A stretch of 64,000 bases of DNA, from the NCBI GenBank assembly GCA_965262785.1, contig OZ253559.1, forward strand, positions 1,488,001-1,552,000, written 5' to 3'. A program made the translations under genes and the position numbers. The notes below the pieces were generated by a model that saw only the letters and a list, made by a program, of their open reading frames with translations, searched no databases and was not told the origin of the DNA. Source of the stretch: G965218495 sp965262785. Lineage in GTDB: Bacteria > Bacteroidota > Rhodothermia > Rhodothermales > Bin80. Shown here one piece after another: positions 54,770 through 63,810 of the stretch. Position 1 is the stretch's first letter, and every line of letters starts with the position of its first letter.

Positions 54770-55545
54770 CTGTTCCGCAGCTTGAACTTCACCGGGATCG
54801 CCATCCTTACGCGTACCGCACGCCCGCGCTGCCGGCCGGGCGTAAACTTCTGCTTGAGCACCGCGTCAACTGCCGTCTTGTCCAGAATCTCGTGGGCCGA
54901 CCGAATTACCTCCGGGTCCGATGGACTGCCGTCCGGCTCCACGGTGATCTCTACGACTACCATGCCCTCAATGCCGGCGCGCTGCGCGATGATGGGATAC
55001 TCCAATGCCGCAAATAGTGCCGCTTGGCCGCCGATGATTGAAGGCATCTCTTCAACGATCACGAAGAGCTCATCCTCTTCTTCCTCTGGCTCTGCGTCAG
55101 GCGTTGGTGGTGGCGGCAGTGTTAGCACGGCGAGATCCAACGGGTCACCGAGCGGAAGGTCGTCATCTTCAAGGATGACATCGTTTGGCACCTCGACTGG
55201 TACTGGCGGACGCGGCGGTGGTGGCGGCTTGAGCTTTTGCCGCGTCTGGATAATCTCTTGCAGGGTGACCACCTCCTGCGAAGCAAGCGTTAGCGACGCC
55301 GACTCGCGTGGCTTAAGGTCAAGACTGAATGCGCCAATGGTTAGCATCACGGCAACGGCAACGCCGGCCTGGAGATGGAACACGTAGCGATGCCGCTCCG
55401 CGCGGAAGCGGCTTGCACGCTCTTGGAATCGCTTCTGAAGCACGTCCTGGGGCAGGTGCATGCCCTCGCCAGAAATGGACGGGGTGTGGCGGTAGACTCC
55501 CGAATGGCTCTGCAAAAACCTGCCGATTAAGAATGTCCTTTTCAT
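54766..55545 (-). CDS. TonB-type energy transducer
   Basis: A 259-residue protein from the ATG at 55545; starts at 55599 or 55461 are possible. A membrane segment (AGVAVAVMLTIGAFSLDL) is followed by a Pro-rich stretch (KPPPPPRPPVPVEVP), an acidic Pro/Glu region and a C-terminal TonB domain (YPIIAQRAGIEGMVVVEITV, VLKQKFTPGRQRGRAVRVRM). It would energise outer-membrane receptors together with ExbB/ExbD, which are not in this window. The last four bases overlap the stop of the convergent UnbV gene. Confidence 0.92.
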   Translation of the reverse strand: MKRTFLIGRFLQSHSGVYRHTPSISGEGMHLPQDVLQKRFQERASRFRAERHRYVFHLQAGVAVAVMLTIGAFSLDLKPRESASLTLASQEVVTLQEIIQTRQKLKPPPPPRPPVPVEVPNDVILEDDDLPLGDPLDLAVLTLPPPPTPDAEPEEEEDELFVIVEEMPSIIGGQAALFAALEYPIIAQRAGIEGMVVVEITVEPDGSPSDPEVIRSAHEILDKTAVDAVLKQKFTPGRQRGRAVRVRMAIPVKFKLRNS

Positions 55546-55654
55546 TGCGTTGAAAGTAATAAAGGTGGTTGGTGCGTTTCTATACGTAGCCTCATCCATC
55601 AGGATACAAGAACTATGCCGGGCGACATTATTCCACCAGATCTACACACAACCC

Positions 55655-56338
55655 ATGGCAATTCGTAACGTACGTTCCGCGCTGCGTCTGTTTTACATCG
55701 TGCTCCTGTTTGCACCGGATGCCATGGCCCAGGATTACGCATTCTCTATCGCGCGCATCAAGTATGGCGGCGGTGGAGATTGGTACAGTGATGAGCAGTC
55801 GCTGCCGGAGCTTTTGTCGTTCGTACGCGACAACACGCTGGTGGACGTAGCGCCCCGACCTGATGTCGTAGAGCTTGCCAGCGATAAGCTGTATACGTAC
55901 CCCTACCTTTATCTCACCGGGCACGGCAACGTAGTATTTTCGCCCGGCGAAGCGCGGAGCCTGCGACGCTACCTGGAGCACGGTGGCTTTCTTCACATTG
56001 ACGACAACTACGGGCTGGACGTGGCTATCCGCCGCGAGATGCGAAAGGTGTTTCCAGATCAGGAATTCGTTGAATTGCCATTCCGCCACGCGATCTATCG
56101 TGCGCACTATTCGTTTGCGGATGGATTGCCGAAGATCCACGAGCATGATGGGAAGCCGAGCCAAGGATTTGGGCTGTTCGATGAGCAGGGACGGCTGTGC
56201 GTATTTTACTCTTACGAGAGTGACCTGGGTGATGGGTGGGAGCCCGCCTCCGTGCACGACAATCCACCCGACCTACGCGAGGAGGCCCTGCAGATGGGCA
56301 CGAACATCCTGGTGTATGCGATGACCGGTGCCATGTAA
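55655..56338 (+). CDS. DUF4159 domain protein, secreted
   Basis: A 227-residue protein with a signal peptide (cleavage after AMA-Q near residue 26) and a DUF4159 domain: FSIARIKYGGGGDWY, YLYLTGHGNVVFSPGEARSL and GGFLHIDDNYG. DUF4159 has a glutamine-amidotransferase-like fold of unknown activity and is common in Bacteroidota and related phyla. The start at 55655 follows from the signal peptide. It is divergent from tonB and 12 bases upstream of glyA, so the two may share an mRNA. Confidence 0.88.
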   Translation: MAIRNVRSALRLFYIVLLFAPDAMAQDYAFSIARIKYGGGGDWYSDEQSLPELLSFVRDNTLVDVAPRPDVVELASDKLYTYPYLYLTGHGNVVFSPGEARSLRRYLEHGGFLHIDDNYGLDVAIRREMRKVFPDQEFVELPFRHAIYRAHYSFADGLPKIHEHDGKPSQGFGLFDEQGRLCVFYSYESDLGDGWEPASVHDNPPDLREEALQMGTNILVYAMTGAM

Positions 56339-56350
56339 CCCCGACATTCG

Positions 56351-57658
56351 ATGAGCACACTGCTGCAGTCAGATCCCGAAGTCTTTGCCGTCATCAAGCG
56401 GGAAGTGGCCCGCCAGAATGGCGGTATTGAATTGATCGCTTCGGAAAATTTTGTGTCCCGCGCGGTGATGCAGGCAATGGGGACGCCACTGACGAACAAG
56501 TACGCGGAAGGCTTGCCAGGGCGCCGCTACTATGGTGGCTGCGAACATGTCGACACGGCAGAGGTCCTGGCCCAGGAGCGCGCCAAGCAACTGTATGGAT
56601 GTGAGTGGGTAAATGTTCAGCCGCATTCGGGCGCCAGCGCGAATGCGGCAGTCTACCTAACGTTGCTGAAACCGGGCGATACCTTTCTGGGGCTGGATCT
56701 GGCGCATGGTGGCCACCTGACGCACGGGAGCCCCGTGAATTTCTCCGGCATCCTCTACAACGCCCAGTACTACGGCGTTGAGCGCGATGGCCCGGACGCG
56801 GGGCGTATCGACATGAACCGCGTGCGCGACAAAGCACTGGCTATCCGGCCGAAGATGATATCTATCGGAGCTAGCGCCTATGCGCGGGATTTTGATTACG
56901 CGGCCTTCCGGTCAATTGCAGACGAGGTCGGCGCCTTCCTATGGATGGATATGGCGCATCCAGCCGGCCTGATCGCCGCAGGTGTGCTCAATGATCCCCT
57001 GCCGCATGCCCACATCGTGTCAACGACTACGCACAAGACGTTGCGCGGGCCACGCGGTGGCATGCTCCTGATGGGCAAAGATTTCGAGAATCCCTTTGGC
57101 AAGGTGGCTCGTAAGAGCGGGCGTGTCCGCCGTATGAGCGAGTTGTTCGACACATCCGTCTTTCCGGGTACGCAAGGTGGACCGCTTATGCATGTGATAG
57201 CGTCCAAGGCCGTGGCGTTCGGAGAGGCGCTGACGCCAGCGTTTAGGCGCTATGCCAGGCAGGTTCAGAGCAACGCCGCAGCCATGGCCGAGGCGTTCAT
57301 TGAGCGTGGATACCATGTAATCAGTGGCGGCACAGACAACCACCTGATACTTGTGGACCTCAGAAACAAGGGTCTTACAGGCAAAGCTGCAGAAAGAGCA
57401 CTTCAGGCCGCCGACATAACGGTCAACAAGAACATGGTGCCCTTTGATGACAAGAGCCCTTTTGTTACCAGTGGCATTCGGCTTGGCAGCCCAGCGGTAA
57501 CCACCCGTGGCTTCACGGAGGAGGCGATGCGTACGGTAGTTCAGCTCATCGACACCGTGCTGCAAAAGCCCGCCGATGAGGATGTACACCGTGCCGTCCG
57601 CAGTCAGGTTAACGAACTGGCGGGGCAGCACCCGCTTTACCATTTCACAGTAGCTTGA
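56351..57658 (+). CDS. glyA: Serine hydroxymethyltransferase
   Basis: A 435-residue PLP enzyme interconverting serine and glycine with tetrahydrofolate, supplying one-carbon units. Seen: IELIASENFVS near the start, YAEGLPGRRYYGGCEHVD, the substrate region QPHSGASAN, WMDMAHPAGLIAAG, and the PLP lysine in STTTHKTLRGPRGG. The length is typical. All conserved elements are present, so it should be functional. Confidence 0.97.
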   Translation: MSTLLQSDPEVFAVIKREVARQNGGIELIASENFVSRAVMQAMGTPLTNKYAEGLPGRRYYGGCEHVDTAEVLAQERAKQLYGCEWVNVQPHSGASANAAVYLTLLKPGDTFLGLDLAHGGHLTHGSPVNFSGILYNAQYYGVERDGPDAGRIDMNRVRDKALAIRPKMISIGASAYARDFDYAAFRSIADEVGAFLWMDMAHPAGLIAAGVLNDPLPHAHIVSTTTHKTLRGPRGGMLLMGKDFENPFGKVARKSGRVRRMSELFDTSVFPGTQGGPLMHVIASKAVAFGEALTPAFRRYARQVQSNAAAMAEAFIERGYHVISGGTDNHLILVDLRNKGLTGKAAERALQAADITVNKNMVPFDDKSPFVTSGIRLGSPAVTTRGFTEEAMRTVVQLIDTVLQKPADEDVHRAVRSQVNELAGQHPLYHFTVA

Positions 57659-57689
57659 ACCGCTTGCTGGAAATCCCGTATATACCACC

Positions 57690-58310
57690 ATGCGGCAGCA
57701 CGATTGCGTGATGGACAGTGCGCTGCTAAGCAGCCCGCACGTGGCCGACTTGGCGGATCTGGGGCGGCGCCTATACGGGCAGTCACTGATTCATCGAGAC
57801 CACGAGTACATCACTGACCCGGACGGCGAGCCCGTCAGGTGGCTGCTGGATACGCGGATTCCCATGCTGACCGGCACGATAGCACAGGAGGTAGGGCATG
57901 TCTTGGCTGAGCGTCTGCGAAATCGCCGTATTACGCAGGTTGCAGGCTACGGATTTGGCGCCTATCCCCTTGTCTGTGCGACGCTGGGCGCCCCGGGCCA
58001 GCCGGCACTTCGCGGCGGGTTCATCCGGGATGGACGCAAGGGGCATGGGCGACGGCGCATAGTTGAGGGGCCACTGACGAAGACTCGACCCTTGGTGCTC
58101 CTGGACGATATTCTCAATAGCGGCACCAGTGCCATGCGCGCACTCCAGCTGCTGAAAGGGGAAGGCTACTCGGTCGTGGGCCTTACGACGCTATTTGAAT
58201 TTACCTGGAGCCGTGGCCGAAGTCGCTTGGAAGCGCAGGGTATGTGGGTGGACTCGCTGCTCAGCCTTAACTTGTGCGAGCGTGGCAAAGGCATTACACA
58301 TCCGGAATAG
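57690..58310 (+). CDS. Phosphoribosyltransferase, orotate PRTase-like
   Basis: A 206-residue type I phosphoribosyltransferase with the PRPP-binding loop LVLLDDILNSGTSAM. An upstream segment (YGFGAYPLVCATLG) and a basic flexible-loop region (RDGRKGHGRRRIVEG) resemble PyrE. The length suits orotate phosphoribosyltransferase, but sequence alone does not prove the substrate. A second in-frame ATG at 57711 is an alternative start. It follows glyA by 31 bases. Confidence 0.82.
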   Translation: MRQHDCVMDSALLSSPHVADLADLGRRLYGQSLIHRDHEYITDPDGEPVRWLLDTRIPMLTGTIAQEVGHVLAERLRNRRITQVAGYGFGAYPLVCATLGAPGQPALRGGFIRDGRKGHGRRRIVEGPLTKTRPLVLLDDILNSGTSAMRALQLLKGEGYSVVGLTTLFEFTWSRGRSRLEAQGMWVDSLLSLNLCERGKGITHPE

Positions 58311-58313
58311 TCC

Positions 58314-59222
58314 ATGAGCAGAAGCATCACACGCCTGATTCGGCGCAAGCGGAGTCACAGGGATCCTCGCGAAGGCGCCGCTATGAATGGCAAACCGCCA
58401 CCGCAGCAGCCGCAGACCGAAGCAGCGGCGCTGGGCGATGAAATGAGTTTTCTTGACCATCTCGAGGACCTCCGCTGGACCATTATCAAAGGCGGTTCGG
58501 GCATTCTGATCGTTATAATCGTTGCTGCCATCTTCAGTGACTGGATCGTGGAAGAGGTGCTGATGGGACCTGCCAATGCGGACTTCTTTATGTACCGCTT
58601 GCTGAACATAGACAGTGCGCAGACGCTGGTGCTGCAGAGCCGCAATCCCACGGGGCAGTTTTTTGCACATATGGGAATCATTCTTGCCGTTGGCTTGGTG
58701 GCAGGCTCACCCGTTCTCATATATTACATATGGAAATTCATTGAGCCAGGGCTGTACCCCAATGAAAAGTCGGGCATGCGCTTTGCCGCGCTATTTGCAA
58801 CGCTGTTCTTCATGTTAGGTGTCTCTTTTGGCTACTGCGTCACCACCCCGTTCGCGTTGCAGTTCTTCAACAATTACCAGATTTCGGACCTCATACTAAA
58901 CGAGTTCGATATTGCCCGCTACTTCAGCATGGTCACGTGGTGGGCCTTCGGGGCCGGCATCCTATTCGAGCTGCCAGTGGCGGTTTACTTTCTGGCAAAG
59001 ATCGGCATTGCCACACCTGAGCGCATGCGCGCCGCGCGCAAGTATGCCATCCCGGGTCTCATGTTAATTGCTGCGCTGATGACGCCGCCGGATCCCATAT
59101 CAATGCTCTTGGTCTGGGTGCCGCTTATCCTCTTGTTCCAGGGCTCCATCTACGTCGCGAAATACTCGCTTCGCCGCCAAGACATTGCCCTAAAAAAGGC
59201 CTGGGGTGATCTTCCCGAATAG
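58314..59222 (+). CDS. tatC: Twin-arginine translocase subunit TatC
   Basis: A 302-residue inner-membrane protein with six helices and the TatC signature near the N-terminus (MSFLDHLEDLRW; MSFLEHLEELR in many TatC proteins). It recognises twin-arginine signal peptides of folded exported proteins. The start at 58314 gives a 43-residue basic, Pro/Gln-rich leader. The ATG at 58383, with GAAGG upstream, gives a more usual length. No tatA or tatB gene is present in the window. It lies 3 bases after the phosphoribosyltransferase gene. Confidence 0.95.
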   Translation: MSRSITRLIRRKRSHRDPREGAAMNGKPPPQQPQTEAAALGDEMSFLDHLEDLRWTIIKGGSGILIVIIVAAIFSDWIVEEVLMGPANADFFMYRLLNIDSAQTLVLQSRNPTGQFFAHMGIILAVGLVAGSPVLIYYIWKFIEPGLYPNEKSGMRFAALFATLFFMLGVSFGYCVTTPFALQFFNNYQISDLILNEFDIARYFSMVTWWAFGAGILFELPVAVYFLAKIGIATPERMRAARKYAIPGLMLIAALMTPPDPISMLLVWVPLILLFQGSIYVAKYSLRRQDIALKKAWGDLPE

Positions 59223-59292
59223 CACCTGACGCCCGATAGTGCCGGGTAGCCACTGCTGCCGGCCTTCTCTGCTTGCTGGCGGCTGCCCTTTC

Positions 59293-60492
59293 TCAGATCC
59301 CGAGCTGCCCCCACACCCATAGCAGCGTACGCGCGCCTAACGCAGCCGTGATCAGCACGACCACGACACCCACACCCTTATACCAGGCAGGAAGCGTGAC
59401 CTCCTTCTGTCGCGCCGTGAGCAGCAGCACAAATCCTGCCATGAATGGAAGCAGCAGGCCATTGGCTGCCTGGGCCGCTATGATGATCTCCAGCGGATTG
59501 CGGCCCACCAGGGCAAAGACCAGTCCCGTGACCAATACCGAAATCCATACCAATCGGAAGCGCCAGTCGCGTGCATCTTCAGGCCAGGCAAAGATTTCCC
59601 GAATGCCAAAGGCGGCCGCCAAGGGAGCCGTGACGGCTGACGTGATGCCTGCGGCAAAGAGCCCCAGGCCAAAAAGTGAGCGTGCCGCGCTACCCGCAGC
59701 CGGCTCAATAATGGGTGCGATGTCGGCGATGCCCCGCACACCGTCCTCCGGCGCAGCAAAGGTGGCGCCAGCCACAAGGACGGCGATGGAGATAAAGCCG
59801 CCCAGAGGCAAGAAGATGGCCATGCCGACCATCTCGCGCCGCCAAGCCTTTTGTGTGGACTCGCCATTCCAGTATCGTTTGACGGCGCTGGCGTGCAGAA
59901 AGAGGTTATATGTAACAACTGTCGTACCCACCAGGGCCAGTCCCTTGACCAAGCTTCCCCCCGGCAATCGTGGAACGAATAGGCCAGACAGGGCCGCTCC
60001 CCAATCCACCGGGGCAAGGAGCATTGTGACTACAAACACTACGCTCATAAGTGCAACCAGTCCCGTTAGGATCTGAGTAAGCATGCGCAGGTTCAGGGCC
60101 AGGATGGTTGCAGCCAACGTGACCAGCACGAGAAGAATCAAGCTGCGCGGGATTGCACCATTCCAAAGCGTCTCCATGCCCGCAGTCGCGCCCAAGAGGT
60201 TACCCGTCTGAAATGCTGCCGTGCCGGCCCACAGGCCCAAAACCACCAATACAAATACCAGCGCTCGCATGGTGCGGCTCTGAGCCGCTTCGCGCATGGC
60301 CTCGCCCACGCCCTTGTGTGCCAGAATCCCGGCTCCTGCGGAGAACGACTGCAGCACAAACGTAGCAGCAACCGAAAACACCAGCAGCCAGCTGAGGGCA
60401 TAGCCAAACTCAATGCCGGCGGTTGCACACGTGAGGACCGTGCCCGGCCCGACAAAGGCGGCCACCACGACCGAAGAGGTACCCAGCTTCAT
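59293..60492 (-). CDS. NRAMP-like transporter lacking canonical metal-site motifs
   Basis: A 399-residue protein with about eleven helices and the LeuT-like arrangement of NRAMP. Helix 1 starts GPG (15-17), and the helix 6 region TTVVTYNLFLHAS (190-202) aligns with ATVMPHNLYLHSA of NRAMP. The metal-binding DPGN of helix 1 is absent and the MPH of helix 6 reads VTY. It may therefore move something other than Mn2+/Fe2+. Convergent with tatC; it shares no operon. Confidence 0.85.
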   Translation of the reverse strand: MKLGTSSVVVAAFVGPGTVLTCATAGIEFGYALSWLLVFSVAATFVLQSFSAGAGILAHKGVGEAMREAAQSRTMRALVFVLVVLGLWAGTAAFQTGNLLGATAGMETLWNGAIPRSLILLVLVTLAATILALNLRMLTQILTGLVALMSVVFVVTMLLAPVDWGAALSGLFVPRLPGGSLVKGLALVGTTVVTYNLFLHASAVKRYWNGESTQKAWRREMVGMAIFLPLGGFISIAVLVAGATFAAPEDGVRGIADIAPIIEPAAGSAARSLFGLGLFAAGITSAVTAPLAAAFGIREIFAWPEDARDWRFRLVWISVLVTGLVFALVGRNPLEIIIAAQAANGLLLPFMAGFVLLLTARQKEVTLPAWYKGVGVVVVLITAALGARTLLWVWGQLGI

Positions 60493-60599
60493 AGTATTCT
60501 ACGTGCCGTTGAACGAAACCCTTACCGCTGCCTGCGCGCTACTCCGTGGACAGAATTGGCGTGAGCCAGGCGATTGTGCGGCATTCGCTGGAATGCAGA

Positions 60600-61718
60600 C
60601 TACTCGATTTCCCAAGCGTCAGCCGCATTCAGCAAGGCATCCAGGTCTCCAGTGCCACGCAGCTTGGTGACTTCCCGAAGCTGGGCGTGGAGGCGTGACT
60701 CGAATGACATGCGCTTGTCACAGAAGAACACGCCGAATGGGCGCGGCATGTCAGCGCTCCAGAACATCCGGCTGGCAATGCCGGCGAGCTCAAGACTTGT
60801 CTCATCGTACACAATGGCATCACTGACAGACCAGTCGCCACTAGTCAGGTCAATGGATTCCGGGCGGAACCCGTCAAGACGAATGGCACGCTTGCCTGCG
60901 TCGTAAACCATGGGCTTGCTATGCTCCAAGTACACCGAGCGCTGCGCCTTGGTGGCTTTCTCGGTGAAGTCAAAAAAGGCGCCATCATTGTAGATGTTAC
61001 AATTCTGGTAAATCTCTACCATAGAGGCACCGTCATGCGAATGCGCGCGCTTCAGAATCTGCGACATGTGCTTGGTGTCACGATCGGCGGTGCGTGCGAC
61101 AAACGAGGCCGTGGCACCCAAGGCCACCGATACAGGGTTAAACGGCAGCGTTACTGACCCATATGGGCTACTCTTGGTGACTTTTCCTAGCTCCGATGTT
61201 GGGCTGTATTGACCCTTGGTCAGGCCGTAGATCTGATTGTTAAACAGCAAGATTTGGCAGTTGACGTTACGGCGCAGGATGTGGATGAGGTGGTTACCGC
61301 CAATGGAGAGCGCATCGCCATCTCCGGTTACAACCCACACGTCAAGATCCGGGCGCGAAACCTTAAGGCCGGTAGCAAGGGTTGGCGCACGGCCGTGAAT
61401 CGAGTGGACGCCATACGTATTCATGTAGTAAGGAAAGCGGCTGGAGCAGCCGATGCCGCTGATGAATACCACGTTCTCGCGCTTGACACCGAGTTGCGGC
61501 ATCAGGCGTTGGACGGTAGCCAGAATGGCGTAGTCTCCGCACCCCGGACACCAGCGGACATCTTGGTCACTGGTGAAGTCCCTGCGCGTAGGCCCGGGTG
61601 CCTGTCCAGGTGCTTTCTTGCTGGGCGGCAGCTTCATGCCCTTGGGGCCGGGAAGTTTTGGGCGCTTGGGCTTTGCGGCGAATCCTGGAGGTAAGGAAGG
61701 CTTACGTGCTTGAGGCAT
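60600..61718 (-). CDS. korB: 2-oxoacid:ferredoxin oxidoreductase, beta subunit
   Basis: A 372-residue thiamine-diphosphate subunit of the enzyme that oxidises a 2-oxoacid (probably 2-oxoglutarate) to its acyl-CoA with ferredoxin as electron acceptor. Seen: VRWCPGCGDYAIL, SGIGCSSRFPYYMNTYG and the TPP/Mg motif GDGDALSIGGNH...LLFNNQIYGLTKGQ. The first 45 residues are a Lys/Pro-rich extension rare in this family. It follows the alpha-subunit gene by 5 bases. Choice between 2-oxoglutarate and pyruvate is by subunit layout only. Confidence 0.93.
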   Translation of the reverse strand: MPQARKPSLPPGFAAKPKRPKLPGPKGMKLPPSKKAPGQAPGPTRRDFTSDQDVRWCPGCGDYAILATVQRLMPQLGVKRENVVFISGIGCSSRFPYYMNTYGVHSIHGRAPTLATGLKVSRPDLDVWVVTGDGDALSIGGNHLIHILRRNVNCQILLFNNQIYGLTKGQYSPTSELGKVTKSSPYGSVTLPFNPVSVALGATASFVARTADRDTKHMSQILKRAHSHDGASMVEIYQNCNIYNDGAFFDFTEKATKAQRSVYLEHSKPMVYDAGKRAIRLDGFRPESIDLTSGDWSVSDAIVYDETSLELAGIASRMFWSADMPRPFGVFFCDKRMSFESRLHAQLREVTKLRGTGDLDALLNAADAWEIE

Positions 61719-61723
61719 GGCGT

Positions 61724-63604
61724 CTACGCGCTCTTCGAAAGGTCAGTGATGGCGGCAGCGATTTCGCCGGCCTTAAAGGGGCGGCCTTGTACCTTGTTCA
61801 GGGCCACAAACGGAAGCAGGAACCTGTCGCGCAGCACGCGGACAAGCTGTCCCATGTTGAGTTCCGGTACCAAATACTGGTCGAATCGCGCCAGGACCGC
61901 GCCGAGGTCCGGAGGCAGCGGGTTGAGGAATCGGAGTTGTACGGTCCCGACCTTCAATCCTCGCCTTCGCGCGCGGTCGACCGCCACCCGGATCGCGCCC
62001 TCGGTCGATCCCCAGCCCACCACCAACACGCTGCCCGCGTCGTCGCCATACACACCAAGGGGCGCGATATCCTGGCTTACGCGCGCGACTTTTTGCTCGC
62101 GCAGATCGGTCATTAGCTGATGGTTTTCCGGGTCGTACGACACGCTACCCGTTTCATGCTCTTTCTCCAAGCCTCCCAGCCTGTGCTCCAGACCCTTCGT
62201 GCCGGGTCGGACCCATGGGCGGGCCAGCGTCTCATCGTCCCGGACATACGGCAGGAATGTTGGCTTGCCGTCTATGGTGCGGTTCGTTTTGGTTGCGAAC
62301 GACACCGAAAAGTCCGCAAGGTCGCTGGAGTCCGGGATGCGCCAGGGCTCGGCGCCGTTGGCAAGATAGCCGTCAGCCAACAAGATTACCGGACACATAT
62401 ACTTGACCGCCGTACGGCAGGCCTCGTACGTGGCATAAAAGCAATCGCCGGGCGTTGAGGGGGCAATCACCGGTAGCGGCGACTCTCCATTGCGCCCGTA
62501 CATAGACTGGAGAAGATCACTCTGTTCAGTCTTGGTTGGGAGGCCCGTAGACGGCCCGCCGCGCTGCACGTTTATGATGACCATCGGCAGCTCCATCATC
62601 ACAGCCAGCCCGATGCCCTCGCTCTTAAGAGCAAGGCCGGGGCCACTGGTGGCGCACACGCCCAGGTTGCCGCCAAAGCTGGCCCCTATGGTGGCGCCAA
62701 TAGCTGCTATCTCGTCTTCGGCCTGGAACGTCATCACCCCGAAGTTCTTGTGCCGGCTGAGTTCATGCAGAAGGTCGGAAGCAGGAGTGATGGGGTAGCT
62801 GCTGTAAAGGAGGCTGAGCTTACTCTTGGCCGCGGCAGCGACCAGTCCCAGCGCAATGGCTTGCGCCCCGCGGATCGCGCGGTACCGCCCAGGCGCCAGC
62901 GATGCCGGCTGAACCTCGTACTTGACGATGAAGTCCTCCGTGGTCTCACCGAAGTGAAACCCCTTTTTGAGGACATGGACGTTGGCATCGCGGATGGCTG
63001 GCCGCTCGGCGAATTTCTGCCTTAGCCATGCGACGGCTGGCTCCAAGGGGCGAGAGTACAGCCACAAGGCAAGGCCGAGCGCAAACATATTCTTGCTGCG
63101 GTCAACCACCTTCTTGTCCAAGCCGAAGGCCTTAAGTGCCTCCTCCGTCATTTTGGAGATCTCTACAGAGAAAACCTGGTACCCCTCCAGAGTCTGACCA
63201 TCCTCCAGAGGGTTTGCGGTGCCATACCCTGCGAGCTTCAGGTTGTGAGGCTTGAAGGCGTTCTTGTTGACCATGATGGCGCCGCCGCGCCGCACGCGCG
63301 AAAGGTTCACCTTTAGCGCCGCAGGGTTCATGGCCACCAGGAGGTCAACCTCGTCGCCCGGCGTACGGATGTTGATCGACCCGAAACGGAGCTGAAATCC
63401 ACTGACGCCGTACGTCGTCCCGGCCGGGGCACGAATCTCTGCCGGAAAGTCCGGGAGCGTGGCAAGGTCGTTGTGCGCAAACGCAGTCGCCAGCGTAAAC
63501 TGCGAGCCGGTCAGCTGCATGCCGTCGCCGGAATCACCTGCGAAAAGGATCGTCGCCTCATCAAGCTGCTTGACCTGCTTTGCTGATACTGCCTCGTCAG
63601 TCAT
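61724..63604 (-). CDS. korA: 2-oxoacid:ferredoxin oxidoreductase, fused gamma-alpha subunit
   Basis: A 626-residue subunit: an N-terminal gamma domain (about 14-195; ILFAGDSGDGMQLTGSQFT, GYGTANPLEDG) joined to the alpha/pyrimidine domain (about 220-620; SSYPITPASDLLHEL, FQAEDEIAAIGATIGASF, ATSGPGLALKSE, VQRGGPSTGLPTKTEQSDL). This fused layout is typical of 2-oxoglutarate:ferredoxin oxidoreductases in Bacteroidota and actinobacteria. With korB it forms a two-gene operon, linking the TCA cycle to ferredoxin reduction. Confidence 0.94.
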   Translation of the reverse strand: MTDEAVSAKQVKQLDEATILFAGDSGDGMQLTGSQFTLATAFAHNDLATLPDFPAEIRAPAGTTYGVSGFQLRFGSINIRTPGDEVDLLVAMNPAALKVNLSRVRRGGAIMVNKNAFKPHNLKLAGYGTANPLEDGQTLEGYQVFSVEISKMTEEALKAFGLDKKVVDRSKNMFALGLALWLYSRPLEPAVAWLRQKFAERPAIRDANVHVLKKGFHFGETTEDFIVKYEVQPASLAPGRYRAIRGAQAIALGLVAAAAKSKLSLLYSSYPITPASDLLHELSRHKNFGVMTFQAEDEIAAIGATIGASFGGNLGVCATSGPGLALKSEGIGLAVMMELPMVIINVQRGGPSTGLPTKTEQSDLLQSMYGRNGESPLPVIAPSTPGDCFYATYEACRTAVKYMCPVILLADGYLANGAEPWRIPDSSDLADFSVSFATKTNRTIDGKPTFLPYVRDDETLARPWVRPGTKGLEHRLGGLEKEHETGSVSYDPENHQLMTDLREQKVARVSQDIAPLGVYGDDAGSVLVVGWGSTEGAIRVAVDRARRRGLKVGTVQLRFLNPLPPDLGAVLARFDQYLVPELNMGQLVRVLRDRFLLPFVALNKVQGRPFKAGEIAAAITDLSKSA

Positions 63605-63770
63605 GGGGGCTGCTGTGCAATGCGGTGGCTACGTAACCTATTTGGTACCATCCAGTGCGGGGTGGGTTGCACGCGTGTAGGAAAGATGAACAAACAGGCA
63701 AGCCGGATCAAGCGTTTAAGAAGATCTGGCGAAGCGATGGGAACTGCATAGTCTACTTGACACCCTTGGC

Positions 63771-63799
63771 ATCTGGCCCCGTGAGGGGGTGAACCAGAT
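63771..63799 (+). other. Hairpin before the terminal transposase gene
   Basis: ATCTGG (63771-63776) and CCAGAT (63794-63799) bracket a nested CCCC/GGGG pair. It lies immediately upstream of the ribosome-binding site of the IS1595-type transposase. It may be part of the inverted end of that insertion sequence or a translation-limiting structure. Confidence 0.35.
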
Positions 63800-63810
63800 A
63801 GGGGGGAGTC

